Positions 37,102 to 46,399 of a stretch of DNA of 64,000 nt are shown one piece after another. The position numbers were made by a program, and so were the translations under genes. Under the pieces are notes generated by a model. It did no database searches and was not told the origin of the DNA. It saw nothing but the letters and a program-made list of their open reading frames with translations. Each line of letters opens with the position of its first letter. The first letter of the stretch is position 1. The DNA is from Hoeflea sp. IMCC20628 (GTDB taxonomy: Bacteria; Pseudomonadota; Alphaproteobacteria; Rhizobiales; Rhizobiaceae), in assembly GCF_001011155.1 (NCBI RefSeq), contig NZ_CP011479.1, positions 4,351,662 through 4,415,661 on the forward strand, written 5' to 3'.

Positions 37102-40056
37102 ATGAAAAAAGGTGATCATCTCTTTCTCGTTGACGGCTCTGGTTATATTTTCCGGGCCTATCACGCTCTTCCACCCCTGACGCGGAAATCCGACGGCCTG
37201 CCGGTCGGCGCTGTCGCCGGTTTCTGCAACATGCTGTGGAAGCTCATGTCGGAGACGCGAGATACGTCCGTTGGCGTGACACCGACGCATTTTGCGGTGA
37301 TTTTCGACCATTCCTCGAAGACCTTTCGCAAGGATCTTTATCCGGAGTACAAGGCTAACCGTTCGGCCCCGCCGGAAGATCTGGTTCCCCAGTTTGCGGT
37401 CATTCGCGAGGCAACGCGGGCTTTTGATCTGCCCTGCATCGAGATGGAAGGCTTTGAGGCCGACGATCTGATCGCGACTTACGCGCGGCTGGCGCGGGAA
37501 GCCGGCGGCGATGTCACGGTGATCTCGTCGGACAAGGATCTGATGCAGTTGGTCGGGCCGCAGGTGTCGATGTATGACAGCATGAAGGATCGCCAGATCG
37601 GAGTGCAGGAAGTCATCGACAAATGGGGTGTGCCGCCCGAAAAAATGATCGACCTGCAGGCGCTGACCGGTGATTCGGTCGACAATGTTCCCGGTATCCC
37701 CGGGATCGGTCCGAAAACCGCAGCACAACTGATCGGCGAGTTCGGTGACCTCGACACGCTGCTGGAACGCGCCGGCGAGATCAAACAGAACAAGCGCCGC
37801 GAGAACATTATCGAGTTTGCGGACAAGGCGCGGCTTTCCCGCGAGCTTGTAAGACTCAGGGATGATGTCGACATCACTGAAAAGCTCGATGAATTTGTCC
37901 TCAATCCGCTCGACGGACCCAAGCTGGTGGCCTTTCTCAAGGGCATGGAATTCACATCGCTGACCCGGCGGGTGGCCGACGCCACCGACACCGACGCCAG
38001 CGTCGTCGACGCGACGGACGTTGCTGTTGGTGCGGCAGCCGAGATGCGCGGACCCGATCTCGATCCTGGCCAGTCTGCTTCGACTGGTGGCGATGGCTCT
38101 TCGGTCGGAAACGGCAAAAGCGACGACACACCGCAAGCACTGGCCAAGCGGCGCATGGACGCTGCCATGTCGGCCAAGATCGACACCAGTGCTTATGAAA
38201 CGCTGAGCGACATCGTCCAGCTCAAGGCCTGGTGTGCGATGGCACGTGAGCGCGGTCTCGTTGCCTTCGACACCGAAACCACTTCGCTTGATGCGATGCA
38301 GGCGGAACTGGTCGGCTTTTCACTCGCCCTCCCTGAAAACGCCCCGGAATCCGGTGCTCTGAAGGTGAAAGCCTGTTACGTGCCGCTGGCCCATTCCAAC
38401 GGCATCGGCGACCTGCTGGGGGGTGGCGGGGCGCAAGCCGGGCAAATGCCGATGCGCGCGGCGCTGGATGAACTCAAGGCACTGCTTGAGGATCCATCGG
38501 TTCTGAAAATAGGTCAGAACCTGAAATACGACATGCTGGTGATGGCACAGCACGCGATTTCCATCGAGAGTTTTGATGACACCATGCTGTTGTCCTATGT
38601 GCTGGACGCCGGACAGGGCGGCCACGGCATGGATCCGCTGGCCGAACGCTGGCTCGGCCACAAGACCATCAGCTACAAGGATGTCACCGGGTCGGGCAAA
38701 AGCGCAATCCCGTTTGCCGAGGTGCAGATCGACAAGGCGACAGCCTATGCTGCCGAAGACGCCGAGGTGACGCTGCGGCTTTGGCATGTGCTCAAACCTC
38801 GGCTGGTGTCCGATGGACTGGCGACGGTCTATGAGCGGCTCGAGCGTCCGCTGGCGCCGGTGCTGATGCGGATGGAAAAGCACGGAATCCGTGTTGACCG
38901 GCAGATCCTGTCGCGGCTGTCGGGCGAACTGGCCCAGGGCGCGGCGGCGCTGGAAGCGGAAATCCAGGAACTTGCCGGGGAAAATTTCAATGTCGGCTCG
39001 CCCAAACAGCTCGGCGAAATTCTGTTTGACAAGATGAGCCTGCCGGGCGGGTCGAAAACCAAGACCGGGCAATGGTCGACATCGGCCCAGGCACTCGAGG
39101 ATCTCGCAGCCGCCGGCCATGAACTGCCGCGCAAGATCGTCGACTGGCGGCAGCTGACCAAGCTCAAATCCACCTATACCGACGCGCTGCCGGGATTCAT
39201 CAACCCTCAGACCCAGCGGGTGCACACCTCTTTCGCCATGGCGGCCACCACCACCGGGCGGCTATCCTCGTCAGATCCGAACATTCAGAACATTCCGGTG
39301 CGCACCGCCGAAGGCCGCAAGATCCGCACCGCCTTCATCGCCGAGCCCGGCAACGTGCTGATTTCGGCCGATTACAGCCAGATCGAACTTCGGGTGCTGG
39401 CGCATGTTGCCAATATTCCGCAGCTGACCCAGGCTTTTGCCGATGGCGTCGACATTCACGCCATGACTGCATCAGAAATGTTCGGCGTTCCGATTGAGGG
39501 CATGCCGTCCGATGTGCGCCGCCGCGCCAAGGCGATCAATTTCGGCATCATCTATGGCATTTCTGCCTTTGGCCTGGCCAATCAGCTCAGCATCTCGCGG
39601 TCGGAAGCCGGCGATTATATCCGCAAATATTTCGAACGCTTCCCGGGCATCAAGGATTACATGGACGCCGCCAAGGCGGAGGCCAAGGAGTTTGGCTATG
39701 TGACCACCATCTTTGGCCGCCGGGCGCATTATCCGGAAATCCGCTCTTCCAATCCGCAGGTGCGCGCCTTCAATGAACGCGCCGCCATCAACGCGCCAAT
39801 CCAGGGCTCTGCCGCCGATGTCATCCGCCGCGCCATGGTGCGAATGGAACCGGCACTCGAAAAAGCCGGCGCCAACGCCCGGATGCTGTTGCAGGTGCAT
39901 GACGAACTGATTTTCGAAGCGCCCGAAGCAGACGCCGAAAAGATCATTCCGCTGATCGTCGAAGTGATGGAAAACGCCGCCATGCCGGCTGTCGATATGG
40001 CGGTGCCGCTGAAGGTCGATGCACGTGCGGCGTTGAACTGGGATGAGGCGCATTAG
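37102..40056 (+). CDS. polA: DNA polymerase I
   Basis: A 984-residue polymerase used in Okazaki fragment processing and repair. Residues about 1-290 form the 5'-3' exonuclease (FLVDGSGYIFRAYHALPP, EGFEADDLIATYA, GDSVDNVPGIPGIGPKTA). A variable acidic linker (about 295-350) leads to the 3'-5' exonuclease, which looks active: DTETTS (first Asp/Glu), NLKYDMLV and YAAEDAEVTLRLW are intact. The polymerase domain has SADYSQIELRVLAHVA (motif A), RRRAKAINFGIIYG (O-helix) and LLQVHDELIFEAP (motif C). The ATG at 37102 matches family N-termini (MKKGDHLFLVDGSG). Confidence 0.98.
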   Translation: MKKGDHLFLVDGSGYIFRAYHALPPLTRKSDGLPVGAVAGFCNMLWKLMSETRDTSVGVTPTHFAVIFDHSSKTFRKDLYPEYKANRSAPPEDLVPQFAVIREATRAFDLPCIEMEGFEADDLIATYARLAREAGGDVTVISSDKDLMQLVGPQVSMYDSMKDRQIGVQEVIDKWGVPPEKMIDLQALTGDSVDNVPGIPGIGPKTAAQLIGEFGDLDTLLERAGEIKQNKRRENIIEFADKARLSRELVRLRDDVDITEKLDEFVLNPLDGPKLVAFLKGMEFTSLTRRVADATDTDASVVDATDVAVGAAAEMRGPDLDPGQSASTGGDGSSVGNGKSDDTPQALAKRRMDAAMSAKIDTSAYETLSDIVQLKAWCAMARERGLVAFDTETTSLDAMQAELVGFSLALPENAPESGALKVKACYVPLAHSNGIGDLLGGGGAQAGQMPMRAALDELKALLEDPSVLKIGQNLKYDMLVMAQHAISIESFDDTMLLSYVLDAGQGGHGMDPLAERWLGHKTISYKDVTGSGKSAIPFAEVQIDKATAYAAEDAEVTLRLWHVLKPRLVSDGLATVYERLERPLAPVLMRMEKHGIRVDRQILSRLSGELAQGAAALEAEIQELAGENFNVGSPKQLGEILFDKMSLPGGSKTKTGQWSTSAQALEDLAAAGHELPRKIVDWRQLTKLKSTYTDALPGFINPQTQRVHTSFAMAATTTGRLSSSDPNIQNIPVRTAEGRKIRTAFIAEPGNVLISADYSQIELRVLAHVANIPQLTQAFADGVDIHAMTASEMFGVPIEGMPSDVRRRAKAINFGIIYGISAFGLANQLSISRSEAGDYIRKYFERFPGIKDYMDAAKAEAKEFGYVTTIFGRRAHYPEIRSSNPQVRAFNERAAINAPIQGSAADVIRRAMVRMEPALEKAGANARMLLQVHDELIFEAPEADAEKIIPLIVEVMENAAMPAVDMAVPLKVDARAALNWDEAH

Positions 40057-40082
40057 CGGCTGAGCCGACCAATCCCACCGTC

Positions 40083-40110
40083 GCAGGGTAGCAGGGTAGC
40101 AGGGTAGCAG
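40083..40110 (+). repeat. 8-bp tandem repeat, 3.5 copies
   Basis: GCAGGGTA is repeated three full times and then GCAG (40083-40110), just after the polA stop. It is a simple short tandem repeat in non-coding sequence and a candidate for copy-number variation between strains. Confidence 0.9.
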
Positions 40111-40248
40111 TGATCCGGAGCCCGCTGTTGGAGCGCGTTCAACACGTGCGAATCACCAAATTGTGACGCTTCGGAACAACCGGTTTGATTGACGCCATTC
40201 CGGCCCTGTGGTGAGTGGTCTCTACTTTGCCGTCTGAGGAGAAAAGCC

Positions 40249-41481
40249 TTGTTGAAACACCTAACCGTACTGGCTGGCGCGCTGACCGCAGCACTTGCCC
40301 TGTCGCAATCGGCCCGTGCCGCTGACCCGAACCCTCGCAACTGGGATGCGGTTTTGGCCGAAGCCAAGGGCCAGACGGTCTATTTCAACGCCTGGGGCGG
40401 CTCCGAAAACATCAACAGCTATATCGACTGGGCCGGCGAGACGCTGAAAGACCGCTTCGGGGTCTCGGTGGTTCACGTGAAACTCGATGACACCGCCAAC
40501 GCCGTGGCCAAGGTACTGGCCGAGAAGGCCGCCGGAAAGAATGAAGGCGGCTCGGTTGACCTCATCTGGATCAATGGCGAGAACTTCGCCTCGATGAAAC
40601 GCCAGAACCTTCTGATGGCGCCGGACTGGACCACAGGCCTGCCGAACTGGGCCTATGTCGATCATGAAAACAAGCCGACCATCCTGACCGACTTCACCAT
40701 TGCCACCGATGGCCTCGAAAGCCCTTGGGGTGGCGCAAAGATGGTGTTCTTTTACGACTCCGCGCGGACGCCGGCCGACAGAGTGCCGCAGTCTTCCGCT
40801 GACCTGCTGGAATGGGCGCAGAAAAATCCGGGGCAGTTTTCCTACCCGCAGCCACCGGATTTCATCGGCTCGTCTTTCCTCAAGCAGGTGTTGCTGGAAA
40901 CCATCAAGGACAAATCCAAACTCGGTCAGCCGGTCACCGAGGCGAGCTTTGCTGAAGATGCTGCACCCTTGTTTGCCTATCTCGACAAGTTGCACCCCGT
41001 TCTGTGGCGCAGCGGCAGGGCCTATCCGCAGAACTATCCGGATATGAAACAGAAGCTGGCCGACGGCGAACTCGACATCATTTTTGCCTTCAATCCCTCG
41101 GAAGCCTCGGCCGGAATTGCAGCGGGCGAATTGCCCGACACCGTGCGCTCCTTCACCTATTCCGATGGCACGCTGGGCAACACCCATTTCGTCACCATTC
41201 CCTACAATGCGGCTGCCAAGGCCGGGGCATTGGTGCTGGCAAACTTCCTGATCTCGCCGGAAGCGCAGGCCCGCAAGCAGGACCCTTCGATCTGGGGCGA
41301 CCCGACGGTGCTGTCGATGGACAAGCTGTCATCCGAGGACCGGGCCACCTTTGATGCGCTTGATCTCGGCATCGCCACTCTGAAGCCCGACGAACTCGGT
41401 CCGGCACTGGATGAACCGCATCCGGACTGGATGGAACATATCGAGGGCGAGTGGCTCAGGCGCTACGGCGCGGCCAACTGA
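40249..41481 (+). CDS. ynjB: ABC transporter substrate-binding protein, YnjB type
   Basis: A 410-residue periplasmic binding protein. A signal peptide (LLKHLTVLAGALTAALAL, cleavage near ARAADP) is followed by the YnjB-like start QTVYFNAWGGSENINSYIDW. It is the first gene of a binding protein/permease/ATPase set that matches E. coli YnjBCD in order and size. The YnjBCD substrate is not established; thiamine-like compounds have been proposed from the family. No ATG fits: I chose a TTG at 40249 because GGAG lies seven bases upstream and the signal peptide begins there; a second TTG follows directly. Confidence 0.88.
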   Translation: MLKHLTVLAGALTAALALSQSARAADPNPRNWDAVLAEAKGQTVYFNAWGGSENINSYIDWAGETLKDRFGVSVVHVKLDDTANAVAKVLAEKAAGKNEGGSVDLIWINGENFASMKRQNLLMAPDWTTGLPNWAYVDHENKPTILTDFTIATDGLESPWGGAKMVFFYDSARTPADRVPQSSADLLEWAQKNPGQFSYPQPPDFIGSSFLKQVLLETIKDKSKLGQPVTEASFAEDAAPLFAYLDKLHPVLWRSGRAYPQNYPDMKQKLADGELDIIFAFNPSEASAGIAAGELPDTVRSFTYSDGTLGNTHFVTIPYNAAAKAGALVLANFLISPEAQARKQDPSIWGDPTVLSMDKLSSEDRATFDALDLGIATLKPDELGPALDEPHPDWMEHIEGEWLRRYGAAN

Positions 41482-41514
41482 CCGACATGGCCACATTGAA
41501 CGGAAACACGTGAC

Positions 41515-43209
41515 ATGACGGGCGGCGTGCGCCTGGCGCGACTGGCGCCGCCGCTGACATTGGTGATCCTGCTCGGACCGCTGGCTTTCGGCCTGGCCGG
41601 AACAGCACTGCCAGCACTCGGCTACCTGCCTGAACTGGGTGGCACGGAATTTACCACGGCACATTTCTCGGCTCTTGCAGCCGTTCCCGGGATCACCCGC
41701 TCGGCGGTTTTGTCGATCCTGATCGGTCTGGTGACCACACTGGTCTCGCTTGGCGCGGTTGCGGGTTTTGTCGCCAGTGATCTGGGCACATCCGGATTTG
41801 CCCGGATGCGGCGGATGATTTCGCCGCTTCTGTCGGTGCCGCATGCGGCGGCGGCGTTCGGACTGGCCTTTCTGATTGCCCCGTCGGGCATGATCATGCG
41901 GTTGATTTCGCCGTGGCTGACCGGTCTTGACCGGCCGCCGGATCTGTTGATCGTCAATGACCCTTGGGCGCTGTCGATGATGGCAGGCCTTATCGTCAAG
42001 GAGATCCCGTTTCTGTTTCTGGTGACGCTGGCCGCGCTGCCGCAAACCCGGCATGTCGAGACCATGCGGCTGGGGCGGTCACTCGGTTATGGCCGTATCG
42101 CCAGCTTCATTTTCCTGTTGTGGCCACCGCTTTACAGGCAAGTCCGTCTCGCCGTGTTTGCCATCGTTGCCTATGCCACGTCGGTGGTTGATGTGGCGCT
42201 GATCCTCGGGCCACATCTGCCGGCGACCCTTCCCGTGCGTCTGATTGACTGGATGAACGATCCGGATCTGGAAACAAGGTTTCTGGCGTCGGCCGGTGCG
42301 ATTTTGCAGCTGGGAGTCACCTTGACGGCGCTGATTGCATGGATTGGGCTTGAACGGATTGGCGCAGATATGGTCGGGCGGGCGCGTAATTGCGGCCACC
42401 GGATGCAGCGCGACCGGGTTCTGCGCGCCGGCGCGCGCTTTATGATGATAGCCTCGGCCGCCATCGTGTTTGGCGGGATCGCGGTGCTGGCGCTGTGGTC
42501 GGTGTCTGGCCTCTGGCAATTCCCTGACGCCTTGCCAGCCAATTTCAACCTCCGATCATGGATGCAGGCGCTGCCGCGGATGAGTGGCCCACTTGCGACA
42601 ACGCTGGCCGTTGCCGGGTGGTCGACACTGATCGCGCTGGTGCTGACCATTCTGTGTCTCGAACGTGAATATGAGACCGGACGAGGACGTGGCGGCGGGG
42701 CGTTGCTTTTGATCTATCTGCCACTGATCGTGCCGCAGATCTCGTTCATGTTCGGCCTGCAGGTGCTGTCGATCTGGCTTGGGGTCGATGCCAGCTTTTC
42801 GGCACTGGTTCTGGCGCATCTGGTGTTTGTGCTGCCCTATGTATTTTTGTCACTCAGCGATCCCTGGCGGGCGCATGACCGCCGTCATGATCTGATTGCC
42901 GCCGGCCTCGGCATGAGCCGCACCCGGACCTTGATCAAGATCCGGATGCCGATGCTCACACGGGCGATTCTCACGGCGGCGGCGGTCGGGTTCTCCGTCT
43001 CGGTCGGGCAGTATCTGCCCACCGTGCTGATCGGGGCGGGACGGCTGACCACGGTGACCACCGAGGCGGTGGCGCTGGCCGCGGGCGGCAATCGTCGCGC
43101 CATTGGCGTTTACGCCTTCATGCAGACACTGCTGCCATTTTTGGCATTTGCCATTGCAACAGGATTACCCGGCTTGGTATTCCGCAACCGGCGAGGCTTG
43201 CGGGTGTGA
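41515..43209 (+). CDS. ynjC: ABC transporter permease, YnjC type (double-length)
   Basis: A 564-residue membrane protein with two permease-like halves, about twelve hydrophobic segments in all. Each half has an EAA-type loop (ETMRLGRSLGYGRIASFIFLLWP-like and AAGLGMSRTRTLIKIRMPML) for contact with the ATPase. The double length is typical of YnjC, equivalent to a fused pair of permeases. It begins 33 bp after the binding protein gene. Its stop overlaps the start of the ATPase gene. Confidence 0.9.
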   Translation: MTGGVRLARLAPPLTLVILLGPLAFGLAGTALPALGYLPELGGTEFTTAHFSALAAVPGITRSAVLSILIGLVTTLVSLGAVAGFVASDLGTSGFARMRRMISPLLSVPHAAAAFGLAFLIAPSGMIMRLISPWLTGLDRPPDLLIVNDPWALSMMAGLIVKEIPFLFLVTLAALPQTRHVETMRLGRSLGYGRIASFIFLLWPPLYRQVRLAVFAIVAYATSVVDVALILGPHLPATLPVRLIDWMNDPDLETRFLASAGAILQLGVTLTALIAWIGLERIGADMVGRARNCGHRMQRDRVLRAGARFMMIASAAIVFGGIAVLALWSVSGLWQFPDALPANFNLRSWMQALPRMSGPLATTLAVAGWSTLIALVLTILCLEREYETGRGRGGGALLLIYLPLIVPQISFMFGLQVLSIWLGVDASFSALVLAHLVFVLPYVFLSLSDPWRAHDRRHDLIAAGLGMSRTRTLIKIRMPMLTRAILTAAAVGFSVSVGQYLPTVLIGAGRLTTVTTEAVALAAGGNRRAIGVYAFMQTLLPFLAFAIATGLPGLVFRNRRGLRV

Positions 43210-43868
43210 AAATGGACAGCATGAACGACAATCAGGGACTTCGACTGGAAGGCGTACACATCTGCCTTGGCGACCGTGTGCTGGTGGCGCTTGATGCTCA
43301 GGTAAAGCGCGGCGAGACCCTGACGGTGATGGGTCCATCAGGCTCGGGGAAATCGACGTTGCTGGCCTATCTCGGCGGGTTTCTGGATCCGGCGTTCACA
43401 GCCAGCGGCCGGGTGTCTGTCGATGGTATTGATCTGACCCGGCTTGACGCAGAAAAACGTCATGCCGGCATCCTGTTTCAGGATCCGCTGTTGTTCCCCC
43501 ATCTCAGTGTCGCCGACAATATCGCCATTGCCATTCCCGAATCGGTGCATGGCCGCAAGCAAAGGCGGGCGCTGGCGGATGCAGCGCTTGAAGATGCGGG
43601 CCTGGCTGAATTCGGTGACCGGGATCCCGACACCTTGTCCGGTGGCCAAAAAGCCCGCGTCGCGCTGCAAAGGGTATTGGCGTCTCGCCCGAGAATCCTG
43701 TTGCTGGACGAACCGTTTTCCAAACTTGATGCCAATTTGCGCGAACAAACGCGACATCTGGTGTTTGACCGGGCTCGGCGGGCCGGCCTGCCGGTGGTGC
43801 TTGTCACCCATGATGAAGACGATGCCCGTGCAGCCGGCGGACAGGTACACAAGGTCGATGTAGCGTGA
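43206..43868 (+). CDS. ynjD: ABC transporter ATP-binding protein, YnjD type
   Basis: A 220-residue ABC ATPase with Walker A GPSGSGKSTLLAYLGG, signature LSGGQKARVALQR, Walker B ILLLDEPFSKLD and the switch His in VLVTHDEDDA. It is compact, like YnjD, and drives the YnjC permease. A GTG at 43206 overlaps the permease stop as GTGA; an ATG at 43212 is a possible alternative. The end of this gene in turn overlaps hrpB. Confidence 0.92.
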   Translation: MKMDSMNDNQGLRLEGVHICLGDRVLVALDAQVKRGETLTVMGPSGSGKSTLLAYLGGFLDPAFTASGRVSVDGIDLTRLDAEKRHAGILFQDPLLFPHLSVADNIAIAIPESVHGRKQRRALADAALEDAGLAEFGDRDPDTLSGGQKARVALQRVLASRPRILLLDEPFSKLDANLREQTRHLVFDRARRAGLPVVLVTHDEDDARAAGGQVHKVDVA

Positions 43869-46330
43869 ATGACATCGCCGCAAGCCATGCGGATCTGCCG
43901 GTCTCAGATGCGCTTGCTTCGCTGCGGGCCGCGCTTGCCAAGGCTCCAAACGCGGTACTCGCAGCTCCGCCGGGTGCGGGCAAGACTACGCTGGTGCCGC
44001 TGGTGCTCGCAGCAGAACCCTGGCTCACAGGCAAGATCATCCTGATTGAACCACGCCGCTTGGCGGCCCGTGCAGCAGCGCGTCGGATGGCTTCGATGCT
44101 GGACGAAGAGGTGGGCGCCACCGTCGGCTACCGGATGCGGCTCGACACAAAGATCACTGCAAAAACCCGCATCGAGGTTGTGACCGAGGGTGTGTTTACC
44201 CGCATGGCGCTGTCCTCGCTGGATCTTCAGGGCACTGATTGTGTGATCTTCGATGAATTCCACGAGCGTGCGCTGGAGGCTGATTTTGGTCTGGCGCTGG
44301 CGCTCGATATCCAGTCCGGCCTGCGCGAGGATTTGCGCATTCTGGTGATGTCGGCGACGCTCGACACGGAGCGCGTCGCGGCGCTGCTGGGTAATTGCCC
44401 GGTGATCGAGAGCCTTGGCCGGAGTTTTCCGGTCGAGACCCGCTACCAAGACCGGACGCCCGGCGAACGCATCGAAGCCAGCATGACCAGCGCCATTGAG
44501 GCGATCCATCGTTCCGAGTCCGGGTCGATCCTGGCTTTTCTGCCCGGTCAGGGCGAAATCCGACAGGTGGCTTCGCGGCTTGAAGACCGACTTGGGTCGC
44601 TCACCGATATACAGCCGCTCTATGGCGGGCTCAGTTCGCAGGAACAGGACGCGGCCATCAAGCCGCCACCAGAGGGACGGCGCAAGGTTGTTCTGGCCAC
44701 GCCGGTGGCTGAAAGCTCGATCACCATTGACGGCGTGCGCATCATCATCGACAGCGGGCTTGTGCGGCAGCCGGTGTACGAGCCATCGACCGGCATCACC
44801 CGGCTGGAGACAATTCGCGCGTCGCAGGCTTCTGCCGACCAGCGCGCCGGGCGTGCCGGACGCATCGCGCCGGGCATTGCGGTGAGGCTCTGGCGGGAGG
44901 CGCAGACCAAGGCGCTGCCGGCCTTTTCAACTCCGCAAATTCTCGCCAGCGATCTGTCTGCCATGGTGCTCGATTGTCTGGCCTGGGGCGTCAAGGATCC
45001 GCGGGAATTGCGCTTTATCGATGCGCCGCCTGCCCTGGCGATCGAGGAAGCCCGCGTGTTGCTTCTAGGCCTTGGCGCTATCGACACGGATGGCAGGCTG
45101 ACTGACAGGGGCAAGCGCATGCGCGCACTGGCGCTGCCGCCGCGGCTGGCCTCCATGGTGGTTGCCGGACAACAGGACGGCTACGGATTTGCCGCTGCCG
45201 AACTCGCCGTGCTGCTGACCGAGCAAGGGCTTGGCGGGCAGGATGCCGATCTCGACGCCCGGATGTCGCGCTTCCGGTCTGATCGGGGACAACGCGCGAC
45301 TGCGGCTCGGGCGCTGGCGGCGAGGCTTTCCGGCGGTGCAAAGAAAGACACCCGGACGGGGCAGATCCCGGCGGCGGCGCTGCTTGTGCATGCCTTTCCC
45401 GATCGGATTGCCCGGCAGCGGGGCGGCAGGGGCCGGTTCGTGCTGGCCAATGGCCGGGGTGCAACCATCAACGAGACCGAGCGGCTGGCCGGCGTCGAAT
45501 TTGTGGTGATCGCCGATCTCAGCGGCAAGGCGCAAGCCGCCCGGATTCTCGCCGCTGCGGAATTGTCCGGCGATGCGCTGAACCAGATTCTGGAGAGCCG
45601 GACAGTGCAGAGCGAGGACTGTGTCTTCGATCCGCAATCGGGCGCCGTGCGGGCCCGGCGGATCAGCCGGCTGGGCGCAATCACTTTATCCGAAGCGCCG
45701 TTGCCAAAACCCGATGCAGCAGCTGCAATGGCAGCCTTGTGCGCCGGCATCCGCAAGGTCGGGCTCAAGGCACTGCCGTTTTCCCCGGCCGGCCTGCAAC
45801 TGAGGGATCGCATCTTATTTCTCAACAGCAGCCTCGGCGCGCCCTGGCCCGACGTTTCGGATCAGGCTTTGCTCGACACTCTCGAGATCTGGTTTGCTCC
45901 CTATCAGCCGGGAATCACATCGCTCAAGGCAATTGACCGGGATGGGCTCAACGAAGGCCTGTTTTCCTTGTGCGGGCCCGGCGCAAGAAGCGACATCGGG
46001 CGTCTGGCGCCAACGCATTACGAAGCGCCGACCGGGTCCCGGCTGCCTATCCGCTATGAGGAAGACGGTCCGTGCGTGGCTGTTCGCGTGCAGGAGCTGT
46101 TTGGCGAAACCCGTCACCCCTGCATCGCCGGTGGCCGGCTGCCCCTGACGCTGGAACTTTTGTCGCCGGCGCAGCGGCCGATCCAGACAACCCGTGACTT
46201 GCCCGGTTTCTGGAGCGGCTCGTGGGCCGATGTGCGCGCGGACATGCGCGGCCGCTACCCGCGCCATCCCTGGCCGGAAGATCCCTCCGAAGCGGACCCG
46301 ACGCGGCGGGTCAAGCCGCGCGGCAGCTAG
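43865..46330 (+). CDS. hrpB: ATP-dependent RNA helicase HrpB
   Basis: An 821-residue DEAH-family helicase. Motif I is APPGAGKTTLVPLVL, motif II DEFHERALEADFG, motif III VMSATLD, and motif VI QRAGRAGRIAPG. The long C-terminal HrpB-specific domain (from about residue 560) is complete, ending in HPWPEDPSEADPTRRVKPRG. HrpB proteins are DExH-box helicases of poorly understood role. The start (GTG at 43865) overlaps the ynjD stop, so it may be read partly from the transporter transcript. Confidence 0.96.
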   Translation: MNDIAASHADLPVSDALASLRAALAKAPNAVLAAPPGAGKTTLVPLVLAAEPWLTGKIILIEPRRLAARAAARRMASMLDEEVGATVGYRMRLDTKITAKTRIEVVTEGVFTRMALSSLDLQGTDCVIFDEFHERALEADFGLALALDIQSGLREDLRILVMSATLDTERVAALLGNCPVIESLGRSFPVETRYQDRTPGERIEASMTSAIEAIHRSESGSILAFLPGQGEIRQVASRLEDRLGSLTDIQPLYGGLSSQEQDAAIKPPPEGRRKVVLATPVAESSITIDGVRIIIDSGLVRQPVYEPSTGITRLETIRASQASADQRAGRAGRIAPGIAVRLWREAQTKALPAFSTPQILASDLSAMVLDCLAWGVKDPRELRFIDAPPALAIEEARVLLLGLGAIDTDGRLTDRGKRMRALALPPRLASMVVAGQQDGYGFAAAELAVLLTEQGLGGQDADLDARMSRFRSDRGQRATAARALAARLSGGAKKDTRTGQIPAAALLVHAFPDRIARQRGGRGRFVLANGRGATINETERLAGVEFVVIADLSGKAQAARILAAAELSGDALNQILESRTVQSEDCVFDPQSGAVRARRISRLGAITLSEAPLPKPDAAAAMAALCAGIRKVGLKALPFSPAGLQLRDRILFLNSSLGAPWPDVSDQALLDTLEIWFAPYQPGITSLKAIDRDGLNEGLFSLCGPGARSDIGRLAPTHYEAPTGSRLPIRYEEDGPCVAVRVQELFGETRHPCIAGGRLPLTLELLSPAQRPIQTTRDLPGFWSGSWADVRADMRGRYPRHPWPEDPSEADPTRRVKPRGS

Positions 46331-46399
46331 CTAACCAGACTTCTGCATTTCTGGAAAACCGATTGTGAACTCTCGTACTGATGCGCTAAACCAAAACTC

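Noticed and set aside
40057-40248. Thiamine (TPP) riboswitch before the ynjB-like gene
   Set aside because: YnjBCD has been proposed to carry thiamine-like compounds, but I saw no convincing conserved THI-box core in this gap.
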